Shown: piece by piece, positions 34,501-45,400 of the stretch
Numbering within the stretch: position 1 is the stretch's first letter
How the letters are laid out: each line of letters starts with the position of its first letter
Source of the DNA: Protoeuglena noctilucae
Taxonomy: Eukaryota; Chlorophyta; Pedinophyceae; Marsupiomonadales; Marsupiomonadaceae
DNA: 64,000 nt
NCBI GenBank assembly: GCA_958009085.1
Contig: OY253671.1
Span: forward strand, 682,001 to 746,000
Direction: 5' to 3'
Translations under genes and position numbers: made by a program
The notes under the pieces: model-generated
The model's input: the letters and a program-made list of their open reading frames with translations, nothing else
Told to the model about the DNA's origin: nothing
Database searches by the model: none

Positions 34501-36914
34501 GACCGTCCCGCCGCGCCCGACCTTCCTCTCCCAGGACACCATGGCGGGCATGCGGGTGCGGACTATGAGTGGGTACTATGAGCGTTGCCTGCATGCACAC
34601 AGAGCCCCGTTCCAAGCCCCTTGCCTTTCTCGCTGCTCCCTGTGCTCTGCTGTGCGACATGTTTAGTAGCAGACACTTACACGCCGTTCTCACCATCTCC
34701 GTTGCCCCGCTGCGCGCAGTGGCTCCGGGAGTACGTCGACGGCACCTTCTACAAGATCCGCCTCGTCCCATGCGACCCAACCTTCCAGGGCCTGTCCTTC
34801 ACAGAGGCGGCTGAGTGTCTGTACCGCCGTGTGGGTGCTGTCCTCATCGGGGTTCGGACCCCAGAGCCCCTCCCCACCGTCCTCGTCAACCCCGCCAGGA
34901 TGTCCCTCCGGTGCGATGCCTGCTGATGCCAGTCGACCCCTGCACAGCCTGGCACGCGCTGCTCAGCCTCGCATGGCGCAATTGAGCTTTAGACCCCCCC
35001 AGCCCTTGGCGCTGCGATAGGCTTCCTTGCTTCATAACAGTTGCTCGGGTCACGTCACGTGTCCAGCAGCCGTCTCTGGTCTCCGCAGATCCACCGAGGC
35101 GCTCATCGTTTTGGTGCGGTCCGAGACTCAGGCACAGAAGTGCGCGTCGGTCACCTACACCCCACCCCTCATGGCGAGGGTTTCAAAATCCAAGCCAAGC
35201 AAGGATGAGGTCACCCCCGCCGACGCCCCGCCGAGCCGCGGCACCCTCCTGGGCCTCTTACGGTCGCCGCTGACGGGCGCGCTGTCGGCCCCGCACGCGG
35301 CCACGACCTCCTCGGACGGCTCCGGCCCGGAGCGTCCGGCGTCGGACGCGGAAGTCGCGGAGCACAATCGCCTCCTGGAGGGCTCTGACCTGCGCGTGAC
35401 GTCCATGTCCGACTCGTCGGTCCGCATGCACCGGGGACGGGGCAGCTCCCGGTCGGGGGCGCTGGCGCGGTCGAGCATCGACTTCGAGGTGGACCCGATC
35501 GTGCTGCGTGCGATCGAGGACGACATCGAGAAGGCCCGGCGTGCCGAGGAGGAGGCGGCGGCGGAGGGCGGGGAGGACTTGTCCGGACACGTGGTGGTTT
35601 GCGGAGACCCCCACTCGTTTCTGCCCTTCTGCCAGGCGCTGCGCCAGATCGACTGCAGCAGCGCGGCCATCGTCATCCTGCACCCCCAGGTGAGGGCAGG
35701 GCGCTCTGGCACGATTGCTGGGTGAGGGTACCCTGAACGCTGCGTGGGCGAGAGGCGGATGAGGCGACACCCCCTGCGCTGCAGCCACTGGACGAGTCGT
35801 TAATGGCCAAGCTGGTGCAGCTGGGCAACCTGAGGCACGTGCGGGGCACGCCGACGGACCCCGCGGGGCTGCATGCGGCCCAGGTCCGCACGGCGCAGTC
35901 GTTCGTCTTCCTGGCTGCGCGGGCACGGCCGCCGTCCGCATCCCGGAGGCCCGCGGCGCCCGGGGAGGCGGGCAATGGGCACAACGCGTCCGACGCGACG
36001 GCGGGTCCCCTGCACAACGCGTTCGGCAACACGGCGTGGCGCGCGTCCGTGCTCGCGGATGCAGAGGCGAGGGCGGCTGGACTGCGCGCCGCATTATAGA
36101 GGCAACGAGCACGGCTCAGACTGCGCTTAGCGCATGGTGTTACACATGATGTCGACGCTCATGTGCCGTGTCCTGCGCAGGCGCTGCTGACGTGCTACTC
36201 GGTCGGGGAGGGCCTGACGGATGTGAACGCCCTGGTGGAGCTGACGCACACGAGCTCCATCCGCTTCATCCAGCCGGGGCTGCTACTGCCTGGGGTCGAG
36301 GAGACGTACCGGATCCTGAACGAGGGCGCGGAGGGGTCCCGGAACAAGGGGCAGGCGTCCCCGCGGCCGGCCTACTTACAGACGCGCCGGCAGGAACGTG
36401 CCGCGGCGGATGAGGGCTTGGCCGGGTGGCAGGTCAACAGCTTCTTCGCGAGCGGGCGCGTGACGGTCCCGGCGCTGATGGACACGCTCACCTGCCAGGC
36501 CTTCTTCTCCGGCGGGCTGCTGCCCGGTGAGGCGCTGCGCCTGACGCAGGCTGCTTGGCGCAGCTGTGTCGGTGGTTGGCCCCCGACGTGTGTCTGTTAT
36601 CCGCCTCCCCCGCAGACCTGTTCAAGGAGCTCCAAGGCAGTCGGCAAGGGGGAACGCCCCTCCGCCTGCTTCGGGTGCCGAAAGAGTTCGTGGGTCGGAC
36701 GTACCAAGACTGTGCTGCGCATCTTATTCTCCACAGGAGGGTCGTACCCATGGGCCTGTACCGGTTCAAGGAGGAGAACGCTTTGTGGAGGCTGCCCTAC
36801 GTGCACACCAACCCGCCTGGCAGCACGGTCCTGCGCGAAACGGACCGGGTGTACGTGCTGCGCGAGCGGGGCGGCGAGTGGCTCGTGGAGGACTCCAAGG
36901 AGGCGGCCTCTTGA
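31579..36914 (+). CDS. Slo/BK-type potassium channel with RCK domains
   Basis: Plasma-membrane (or ciliary) potassium channel of the large-conductance family. From ATG 31579 comes a Gly-rich N-terminus, then membrane segments S1 (MLQLVASVVYVVLYIYSTYV), S2/S3 (VVELCLCGLFAVDFLSRTLG), an S4-like stretch (WFKLFRILAVTRRVLLAGQM) and S5 (FTLVSSVLALILTSSCVIQI). The pore loop is YLSSTTLTTVGLGDVSP, followed by S6 (AVIVIVLISVVTIPVQAS). RCK1 is marked by KAALLIADRFSPKPDEEDKA and RCK2 by EDLSGHVVVCGDPHSFLPFC and RFIQPGLLLPGVEETY. The filter is TVGLGD, where BK channels have TVGYGD. The stop is at 36914 after VEDSKEAAS. At least one intron (36067-36180) is GC-AG. No obvious calcium bowl (Asp run) was seen. 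Confidence 0.85.
36067..36180 (+). other. GC-AG intron (Slo-like channel)
   Basis: GAG then GCGAGG, acceptor CAG, phase 0; it joins SVLADAE to ALLTCYSVGEGLTDVN. Confidence 0.75.
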
Positions 36915-37159
36915 ACTTTGAAGGAACACTGGAAACCCCTCGTACACCGCGAAATGAGCACAGCAGCCTTTCCAGCGGTAGGGTTTTGAGGGTTTCCCCA
37001 CCATGCCCAGCTCTCTTGACAGATCATCGTTCGTTTCTACGAAATAATCGATGAGACGCGGCGAGGTGCAGAGACGATTGGCGCGCTGCGAAGTTCTTGC
37101 CGTAACGACCCTGCCGTCCCTCGCCGCCTGGGGGCGCGCAGACAGGCTTAGGGTGGGCG

Positions 37160-39463
37160 ATGGAGGAGGAGGCCGTGGAGAAGGCCGGCACGGTGCCGGA
37201 CCCGGCCACGGTTTGGTGCATCTCGTGCCGAGCGTCTGCAAACACGGTGCACCCTGTGAGCCCTGCAGGGATCGAATTGCGCCTCGATCCTCGCCCTGCG
37301 CTCGCCCCATGCAACGAGCACCTTGGTCGCTGTCTCGACTGTCTGCTGCAAGCGTCTCGCATTATTTGGGCTCCGCTCCGGGCCTGGCGCCAAGGGGCGC
37401 GCGAACGGCGCTGGGCGCCCGGCCTGCTCCGATCTGCGCCGCTTTGATGGATGTTCTCACGCGCCACTCGACCTTTTCGCCGCGTAGCATGCAGATTTCG
37501 CTGCGGCGTCGCAACGATGCTCGGAATCGCAACGATGCTCGGAATCGCACCCGCTGCATCCCGCAGCCTCTTGGGTTCGAGCCATCGCTCATCGCGGCAC
37601 ACTCCTACCCGATGCTCCGCAGAGAAACGATGTCCTGGCCGCCTTTGGCCTCCCGTTCGTGCGCCCTGGGCGGGATGTCGCGTGCATCCCGGGCGACGGG
37701 CCCACGCTCGAGTTTGCCGAGTTCTGTCGAGAGATGCTTGGCCTGCAGAAGCACCAGATCGTGCAGCTGCCTCAGGCGAGACGCAGCTCAAGACAGCGCT
37801 GAGCAGCTCTCCAAGTTAGGCGCAGGAGTGGCCAGCAACCGCCTGCCCGATCCTGCTGCGCAGCCCTCGGCTTACATCGAGGCAGCCAACCTGACGGGCG
37901 AGATGCTGGCGCCCGTCGGGACGGCCCTCGCCAAGTGCCACGGCTCCGTCGACCCGAGGATCTTCTCCATGGTCACCTCGCCCCGCCTGGCCCGCGTCTT
38001 CAAAACCTTGCCGGGGCAGCCCACGATCCTGGCGGACAGCGCCAAGGAGATCAAGACCTTCTGCTCTCGTCCCATCCTGCACCGGCGCGTCAAGGACGTC
38101 GACTCCGGTGAGCGCCCACAGTCTACGCTGCCACACTCTCACCGAATGCCCTACCCACATCCACGCTGCCCCGCCCATGCCTTCCTTCCCGCCGCATCGA
38201 GTGCAAACCCTTGCATCCGACGCGTGCTTACCCGCTCGCGCCAGCCTGCCCGACGCATCGAGCGCGGGCGCCCTGGATGGGAAGTGCCCCACCCCCTGCC
38301 TGCAGTCCCTGCGCTCGTGGAGAGCTTGGATCTGAAGGTGCCCGTGTGCCGGGGGATGCTCTGCGAGGACTCCGACGACCTCCTCGTCGCCTACCGCCTC
38401 ATGGGTCTCTCCGAGGCCACCCTCCGGCCCATGCGCGCCAACCACCGCGGGGGCGAGGGCGCCGCCATCGTGTCCAGCGCCGAGGAGTTGCGCCAGTACG
38501 ACTTCCCCCACGGCCCCGTGGTCCTCGGCGAGGGGCTCTCCCTGGACCGCAGCTCCCAGGGCACCGACGTGACGGCCGTGTACTTTTTCGAGGGGTCCGA
38601 CTACGCCGGCGCGGCCCAGCGCGTGGCTGTCGGCCCCGCCTTCTTCGGATGCCAGTCCCTGGCGGTCCCGGAGGACTTCCACCGCCGCGCCATGGGTGAG
38701 GGTCGCGTTCGCGGTGGACGGAGTCCCGGACCCGGCTTAGTGGGGTTGACATCGACACGTCCAACGGGTCGGCGGCCGCCCAAGGGCACCGTCGTTGACT
38801 GGTAGCGCTCACGACGCGCGCCGTTCCGCTTGCCACCCGCAGAGGCTGCGACCCTGCTGGTGGGCGCGATCCGTCCCAAGGGCGTGGCGTCTGTGGTCTT
38901 CGGCATGGTCAACGCCGAGCCCGTCCTCATGTCCTGCCACCTGGATGCCGCGGGCATTGAGTACTTCGCGGCGCTTTTCATGTCCCGGTTCATCGAGCCC
39001 CGCTCCGAGCGGCCCATGTCCATCTTCGCCTGGCCGACGCAAGCCAACAGCGTCAAGGTCGACATCTGGACCTTCTGGGCGCGCCTGGCCGAGCACGGCA
39101 TCGCCCTCAACCCCCGCACGGACAAGACGGGCGTCTTCCCGCTCGTGCTCCTCAAGGACTCGATGGCCCTGCTCATTGCGGTCGGCGAGTCGGGTGAGAC
39201 GAGCCTCGCACACTCGCACATGCATCCCAGTACCCACCGGCAGCGGCCGGAGACATGAAAGGGCCCGGCGCTTGCACTGTGCAATGGTCGACAGCTGCTA
39301 CCTCCCTCGCCTTACGCTCTGTGTGTCTTCTGTTGCTGCAGATGACCGCATCATGGCCATGAAGGACCAGGCGGACCAGTACCTCCACGACAGCGTGGAG
39401 GACGCCCCCCTGGCACTCGTGTCCTGGGTCGACTCGAACCGGCGCATCTGGTGCAACGGGTGA
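37160..39463 (+). other. Module 1 of the fusion protein (divergent ATP-grasp)
   Basis: Pre-ATP-grasp part: NDVLAAFGLPFVRPGRDVAC, GPTLEFAEFCREMLGLQKHQ. ATP-grasp part: CSRPILHRRVKD, LKVPVCRGMLCEDSDDLLVA, LRPMRANHRGGEGAAIVSSA, DFPHGPVVLGEGLSL. The usual ATP-binding Lys position is Arg (LRP), and the metal motif position reads VLMSCHLDAAG, without Asp-x-Asn. It ends VDIWTFWARLAEHGIALN and GVFPLVLLKDSMALLIAV. Confidence 0.75.
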
Positions 39464-42400
39464 CTGACGACGTACCACGCATGTTTGCTGAAAAAGGAAG
39501 CCTCCGTGTGACAGGTCCCCGGGCAGCCACTTGCACCTCACCTGTCCTCCTCTCCCCGGCAAACTGACATGGCACTAACCTGGATGCGAGCACTGCCCGT
39601 GCTCTGTCGCGATCTCGCGTGGAATGCGAGACGTCTGGGTCCCCGCAGGCCTCGGCCCGAGTACTCCCGACTCACGCAGCGGTACAACATGCCGGCGCGC
39701 AACATCCCGCTCATGCGCAAGGGCAAGGACTACATCGTCCTGCCCGGCGACTTCGAGCCCATCCGCGAGTTCGCCGAGTTCGTGCAGGCCGTCATGGACC
39801 TCGACGAGGACCAGGTGAGGTGCCAGGGACTGCGCTGTGCTTTGCTATGGGTGTCGTCGAGGGTTCCGTCGTACAGAGGGAGCCCAGCGGTGGTGCGCCG
39901 ACAACTGTGTGCTTTGTTCAAGAAGCCTGGCACTGGGATGCGTGTTTGAGGACGCATGTGACGAGTGCGGAGCCCGAGGGTACTTTATTGCCGCTTGACG
40001 CTTGCAGATCATCTGGACGTCCGGGAAGAACTACCTGCTGGACGACGATATCGCGAGCGAGCCGACCGTGCTCGGCCGCATCAAGTCCGTGGTCGTGACC
40101 CACCCGAACGACAAGTTCACGCTGCTGCCCTACGCAGTCACGCCCAACTTCGAGCGCTGGGCCAACCAGCTCTCGGAGCTGGGGGTGTCGGTGTTCGGGG
40201 AGACCCTCGAGTGGATCGAGAAGTACGGCCACAAGGGCATCCTGCACAGGTGCGTCGTGTTGGCGGGAGGTGGAGAGAGTCTGGTGCGGACCTGAATTTA
40301 GCCTGGGAAGATGCTTGGGGCGTTCGGTGCGCGTGGTCTGCCGGTATCACGGTGCTAGACGGAGTGGACAGGCACGCTTTGGATGGTAAGTAGCCCTAAG
40401 AGTAACGCACCTGAGTGGCAAAGGGCGCCGTGCCTCCCCGTGGCCCTTGCAGGTGCCCCGCGCACGCCGACCAGCCCTCGGTGCTCGAGACGATGCAGGT
40501 CAACGCGCTGGTGCCCCGGGGATGGTTCTGGTGAGCAGCGCCGGCTGAGAGGGGGACCAGGTGGGAGCGGCGCATGGGTATGTGCTGCGACGGACACGAT
40601 GTAATCACTGGCCACACAACAGGGGTGGCCAGTGACGCGAGCCTTCGTGATTGCATCGGAACCGATCTGCGGATATCGACAGACCTTGCCAAGCATCGTG
40701 CTGTGCGTCCCGTGCCCTCGCAGCCGCAACCACGACGAGCTGATGATGGCCTACTCGATGATGAAGCAGGAGGGCATCCACCGGGTGGTCATCAAGCCCG
40801 TCTTTGGTGCCGCCGGTACGCTGCCATCGACCTTGCCATGCCCCCGTGACCGCACATGTGTTGCGCTGCGCCACATGGCTGGTGAGACACCGACGGTCCG
40901 TCCGCCCCCTGCCCCCAGGCGAGGGCATCCTGTTCCCTTCCACGGACGACGAGATCGAGAACTATCACTTCCCCATGGGCGCCGTCAACCTGGAGGTGCG
41001 GAGCTCTATCCGTAGCGCCATCCCCGTATCTGTCACGCTCGCCACGCATGTAACCCTCGCACTCGCACGCACATGCATCCCACCCCATCCCCTGCCCCCC
41101 ACCCCAGGAGTTCCTCGACCTGGACGTGGCCGAGGACGGCGTGGTGCTGAGCCCGGCCGTCCACTACATGGAGTCCAAGCTGATTGGCAAGGGCATGGTG
41201 GACCAGATCATGATCGGGACGGGCTACGCGGGTTGGAGGAGGTCGCAAGTGCCCAAGACGTACCAGATCGCGGCCAAGAAGACCATCGAGAGCATCTTAA
41301 AGAAGATCCAGCCGAGGTGACGCGTGACATCGTCCTGAATGGGGACTGCGACGCGAGACGTGATGTGTGGGAGACCGACGGCAGACGTGCTGTGGCAGAT
41401 GCGCATGCGGCGAGGCCCCTCGCCCGACTGCAGTAAGAATGAGCTGTCCCTGGCCATGAGAGTCGCCATCCCTCCACCTTGCCCTCGATCAACGGCCCCC
41501 GTCGCCCAGGTTGCCCACGCGCAGTTCGTGATCCTTGTCGCCGCCCGCTCGCTCGCAGGGGCCCCGGCGGCTTCGACTTCCTCTCCGTGGAGGGCAAGCC
41601 GGTGCTGGTGGACGTCAATACGGGCCGCTTCAACGGCGCCCACTCCCCGAAGCTCTTCATCGACATCCACGCCCCGGGCCAGGCCTTCTATTGCTGGAAG
41701 AGCAAGCCCGCCATCGACACAGACATCTGGACCTTCTGGAAGCTGCTCAAGTGAGTGCATGTGCCGGCTGCCACTGGCACTTCACCTCTTCCCTCACCTG
41801 TCGCCTCACCTCTCCCTCACCACATTTCGCCCCACCTCTCCCTTACCACCTCTCGCCTCGCCTGTCGCCCGCAGTGAGAGGGGCATCGCGTTCGACAAGG
41901 ACCGCCCCGGCGGCCCCGTGGGCGTGTTCCCGCTCATCTTCATGCGGGGCCTCTCCGGGCAGTACATCGCCGTCGCGGCCACGGACGAGGAGGCAAAGGC
42001 CCTGGCGGACGTGGCCAACCAGTGCCTGGCCGCCTGCCACCCCCGCAAGGCCGACGGCACCGTGCGGCGCGTGCGGGGCACCGTGTCGGTCTTCAAGTGC
42101 GCGGACATCCTCAAGCAGCGCTGGCGGCGCGTGTGGGTGCAGTCGCCGCAGCCGGAGATGATGGGCAACCGGGTGGACCACTTTGTCGACGCCCTGCCCA
42201 TGTACGCCGCCCCCGTCCTGCGCCCCCACCTTGACCTCGTCGTCCTCCCTGGCACCGAGGCGGCCCGCGAGCACTGGGGCTTTCTCAAGGGCGTGCTGGG
42301 CCTCGACGAGCAGCAGGCGCTCTTCGTGCCCGTCAAGGCGGGCGGCTACGGCGTGCACAGCCGGGGCCAGGCGCTGGACGCGCTCATCGACCCGGAGTTC

Positions 42401-45400
42401 GTCGAGTCGCTGCAGCAGCGGCTCCGGCAGGTCTCGGACCGCACTACCAGCTCCCCGCTCTTCATCGCCGCCGCCGCCATCGCCTCCGCCGCCGTCGCTG
42501 CCGGAGCCGTCACGGTCCCACCCCAGGCCGGGGGCGACGCAGAGACCCGCTCGGGGGGCTCCAGCACCGTGGGCCTCAACGCCGGGTCGCCGCCCGCGTC
42601 CGGCTCCGGCTTCCTGGCCCTGGAGCAGCACATGATCAACGCAGCGGCCCAGGCGGCCCAGGCGCAGGGCCGGGCCGACTCCCCCGCCCCGGCCACGCAG
42701 TCCGCCCCGCCGACCGCCGTGATGCCCCCCGTGCGGCCCAAGGGCCCCGGCATCTCCGGGTTCACCCTCGTGCCGTCGTCGCCCGGGGCCGCGTTCCACC
42801 ACTGGGCCGCCCTGCTGGTGCAGCAGGGCATGCGCGTGTTCGGCGACGACCCCGACTACCTGTCCAAGTACGGCACGCGCGCCGCTCTCCACCGCAACAT
42901 CGACAAACCCGGTGAGACAGCGGCGAGGGCAACGTTGCCGACGCGCTCGGCCGCCTTGTTACACACCCACACCCACACCCACACCCACACCCACACCCAC
43001 ACCCACACCCACACCCACACCTACGCCCGCACCCTCACCCACACCCACACCCTCACCCACACCCGCAGATGAGCCCTCTGCTTTGGAGTCCATGGGCATC
43101 GGCCTCCGCTCCGTCCCCGGCTTCGTCTGCCGCAGCCGCTCGGCCCTCCTCAAGGCCTGGGAGGCCCTGGGCCGGCGCCCCGCCATCATCCGCCCCTGCC
43201 GCGCCTTCTCAGTCGCATGGGAGGGCTCCCTGCCCATCACCACCGAGGCCCAGCTCCACCTCTACGACTTCCCCCAGGGCCCCGTGGTCCTCGAGGACCA
43301 CTCCTCCGTCGGCGGCGGCCCCGGGACCGTGGGCTTCCCCAGCTCCGTCTCCATGGTGCCCTGCCTGGGCCACGACGTGCTGGGCGTGGGTGTCGTGGAC
43401 CCTCTCATGGTCGGCACGCAGCTCACGGGCATCCGCACCTCGCTCGCCGACCAGGCCGCCCAGGAGGCCTACCTGGCCGCCGCCAAGCGCATCCTCGCCG
43501 CCGCCAAGCCCCGGGGCCCCACCACGCTCTGCTTCACGCTCCAGGACGGCGACCCCCAGCGCCCCGTGCTCCTCGACGTGCAGGCGGGGTTTTTCGGCCG
43601 CGAGCACTTCGTGGCGCTGTTCCTGGAAGAGCACGCACCCCCGGACGCCCACTTCCTGGCGTTTCAGGCGCCCATCCCGGAGGGGCTGGACGTGTGGTCC
43701 TTCTGGTCAAGGCTGGCGGAGGAAGGCATGTGCTTGACGCCGGAGGGGAGCGGCAAGGGGCTCTTCCCGCTCGTCTACGAGCGGGGCTCCACGTCGCTCC
43801 TCATGGCAGGTGCGCGGTTGCTGCGGGTATGTGGTGGGAACTGGGGCTGCGGTGACTGCGGTGGCAAGTGCTGTGGCACGCAGGCTAGCGACCAGGGTGG
43901 CGTATGAGTCAACAGCAGGAGTGCTGGCAGGCGGGCTGGTGGTGGGGATAGCAGCCGTGATGGCGTGGGGTTCACTCAACGCTCTCCTCCCTTCGCTCGC
44001 AGTGGGGGAGACGGGCGAGGACGTGCAGCACATCCGCGACAAGGCGATCGAAATCATGCGGCGCCCCGTGCAGGGCGCCCCGCTCCCCTGGGGCCCCTGG
44101 ACGGGCGACAAGGTCCGCCGGGTCGTCGCGCTGGGCAGCTCCGCCCCCTCGTCCGACTGCTGTGCCGCCATGTCCCTCGTTCGCCCCGGCAAGGACATCT
44201 GCCTCGTCCCGGAGGACCCCACGGGTGCGAATTGCAGCGCACAGCAGCACTTGCCCCACGTGACGCACGCGCCGTCCATCGCTCATGTCTTGCATGCCCC
44301 ACGCAAAGCCTGACCTGTATTCCCCTGCGCTCCCCCCGCAGGCGCCTTACAGGAGTACCGGGAGCTGGTCTCGAAGCTCCTGTCCCTCGGCCCGGCCCAG
44401 ATCCAGCACAGCATCGTGCTGTCAGGACGCACGGCGCACTTCCCGCCCACGGAGGACGGCCTCGACGCGGCCGTGGTGGCCATCAAGGGGGCCGTCATCA
44501 TGTCAGACCTGGGGCCCGAAGTGAGGGGCGGCTGCCGCACCGCAGGGGACCCCAGGGTCAAACCATGCAAGGTTCCTCATGTGCCCTTCCCTTGTCTCTG
44601 TCGCTTGAGTCAAGTGTCACTTTACGCACACCCTGGCCTGGCTTACCGGCAGTCTCCCCTGCCCTTCTCTTACCCACCCATTTACCCACTCACCCACAGC
44701 AGCCTCGCTCCCACCCCGCTACCCTTAAGCCTCCAGCATGCCCAATGCCCGCCCCACCCCCACCCTCCCACAGGAGCGCTTCACTCTGGTCCCCGGCCCC
44801 GGCAAGGGCACCCCCGACTCGTGGGCGGCGCAGCTGTCCGAGCTCCCCATCGGCATTTACACCGAGGACCCGGCTCTGTGGGCCAAGTACGGCGGCAAGC
44901 GGATGCTGTACCGTAACGTGGGGTCCACGCTGCCGGCCATGGTGGAGGAGATCGCCAGCCGGGAGGGCTTCCAGATCCCCGTGGCTCGGGGCTATGCGTG
45001 CCGCAGTCTCGAGGATCTCTTAGCGGCCTTTGAGCTCCTGGGGGGGGTCAAGTGCGTGGTGCGCCCCCTCGGGTGCCACACCATGGGTCGCGGCCTGGTC
45101 ATGATCGACTCCTCCGAGCAGCTGAGCCTTCTGGATACGACGCTCTACAATGGGGAGTTTGTGCTGGAGGAGTTCATGGCTCTGGACAAGGCCCGGGTGA
45201 GGCATGGGGTTGGGTAACGGGGTGCGATCGGTGGCCAGACAGCATAGCATGGTGCGCGAGCGGGGCTTGTGAAGCACAAGCGGATGCAGAGGGCCGTGCC
45301 TATCGCTCACCGCCCCCCCCGCGATCGCAGAACGGCCTGGCGCGCTCGTTCCTGCTCCCCTTCGTGGGGACGCACGTGCGCAAGGACGACGCGCAGGACA

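Noticed and set aside
41843-42892. A 349-residue open frame on the minus strand opposite modules 2-3
   Set aside because: It is the GC-rich shadow of the ATP-grasp exons; the plus-strand frame has conserved motifs and the antisense one does not.
42961-43066. Telomere-like repeat
   Set aside because: The unit ACACCC is not a known algal telomere repeat and the array sits inside an intron.
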